From Asterella californica (lineage: Eukaryota; Streptophyta; Marchantiopsida; Marchantiales; Aytoniaceae), in NCBI GenBank assembly GCA_036924285.1, contig JAYKYS010000001.1, forward strand, positions 6,287,501-6,351,500: a stretch of DNA of 64,000 nucleotides, written 5' to 3'. The notes below the pieces were generated by a model. That model was not told the DNA's origin. It did no database searches and saw nothing but the letters and a program-made list of their open reading frames with translations. Below are positions 63,261 through 64,000 of this stretch, one piece after another. Both the position numbers and the translations under genes were made by a program. Each line of letters starts with the position of its first letter. Position 1 is the first letter of the stretch.

Positions 63261-64000
63261 CCTAACTACGGCAACTTTGCAGCAGTTTATAGCTGTTAGC
63301 GCTAATCTGAGTGGCCTCTTAGAAACCACGTAGCTTGTTGTGGTTGTCCCTGTTACTTGTTGCGGCTGTGATTGGACGAAGACACAAGGTAGGATGATCT
63401 TCATAGGAACATGTGAATCCAGGAATCTGCCTATAATGGCAAGTGGAGAGCAAAGACGTGAAAACTAGAGTTCGTTGAAGAAGATTCATATCTAGAGGAT
63501 AACAATCTCTATAGTGAGCACAAACACTATGTTCAGAGGTAATTTTGATTTATTAATATGCAGAAATTATAGTTTAATAAAAAACAAAAATTAGAAATCA
63601 AAACTCTAATTTATCTTCTTTACGAAGATGACGAACAAATTCAAATAATAAATAGAAATAATATTCAATTACTTCAAACTTCTTTAATAACAAAGTGGAA
63701 GAACAAACTTTTAATAAAACGCTAATGTTTCTTTTAATCATTAAATTACTATGTTGAAACTTTAGGAAGTTTTTTATTTAGTGATAGAACTTATAAATAT
63801 ATTTTAACTTTTATTGACATGAACTAATTGTTTAAAAGATAGTATTAAAATGCTATAGAAACTAATTAATAATTAACATATTTTTACCTACACATTATTA
63901 CTACAAATCCAGCTCTAGAACTTTAGTTGTGCAACTGTGCATAGTAAAGCACGCCAAACGTGTATCTGCAGGTAAATGTGTGAACACGCGACGCAATGAA
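63261..64000. other. AT-rich window end, nothing recognised
   Basis: No gene, repeat or RNA is called. Confidence 0.4.

Overview
This is a nuclear window from a land plant. The evidence is spliced genes with GT-AG introns, a plant-type polyphenol oxidase carrying a chloroplast/thylakoid targeting sequence, a base-exchange phosphatidylserine synthase with the plant layout, plant-type ABCC (MRP-like) transporters, and decayed plant-type retrotransposons and hAT transposons. The dense AT-rich repeat filler and the single-exon polyphenol oxidase would fit a non-seed plant such as a bryophyte. I cannot fix the species from the sequence alone.

Only four genes look intact. They are the 3' part of an ABCC transporter (1-3874, +), a 12-exon phosphatidylserine synthase (15313-20268, +), a complete 11-exon ABCC transporter (38472-44197, +) and a single-exon polyphenol oxidase (54625-56553, -). 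I rebuilt exon coordinates from splice sites and reading phase. The two ABCC genes share intron positions and phases, and six of their internal exons have identical lengths, so they are duplicates of one ancestor now about 35 kb apart. The synthase and the repeats lie between them.

The rest is mostly decayed mobile DNA. In order: hAT-type transposase remnants in opposite orientations (6.7-10.1 kb); two copies of a roughly 0.9-kb dispersed repeat with tRNA-like box motifs (11.8-12.8 and 32.8-33.7 kb); a tRNA-like sequence at 25.3 kb; microsatellites at 26.2-26.5 kb; an unrecognised broken minus-strand coding stretch (27.7-29.1 kb); a Ty1/copia gag remnant (34.6-35.0 kb, -); a broken coiled-coil reading frame (46.4-47.9 kb, -); a gag remnant (49.6-50.3 kb); an AT-rich non-coding repeat family with a hairpin (30.1, 51.5, 52.1, 52.6 and 53.3 kb); and a Ty1/copia gag-protease-integrase remnant (59.0-62.4 kb). 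The 3' end of that last element was copied in tandem and is full of long hairpins.

I see no operon-like or cluster logic linking the four genes. The ABCC proteins are expected on vacuolar or plasma membranes, the synthase in the ER, and the polyphenol oxidase in the thylakoid lumen. The most unusual signals are the hairpin family whose stems change while pairing is kept, the foldback tandem duplication in the copia remnant, and the frame-preserving, stop-free intron after NBD1 in both ABCC genes.
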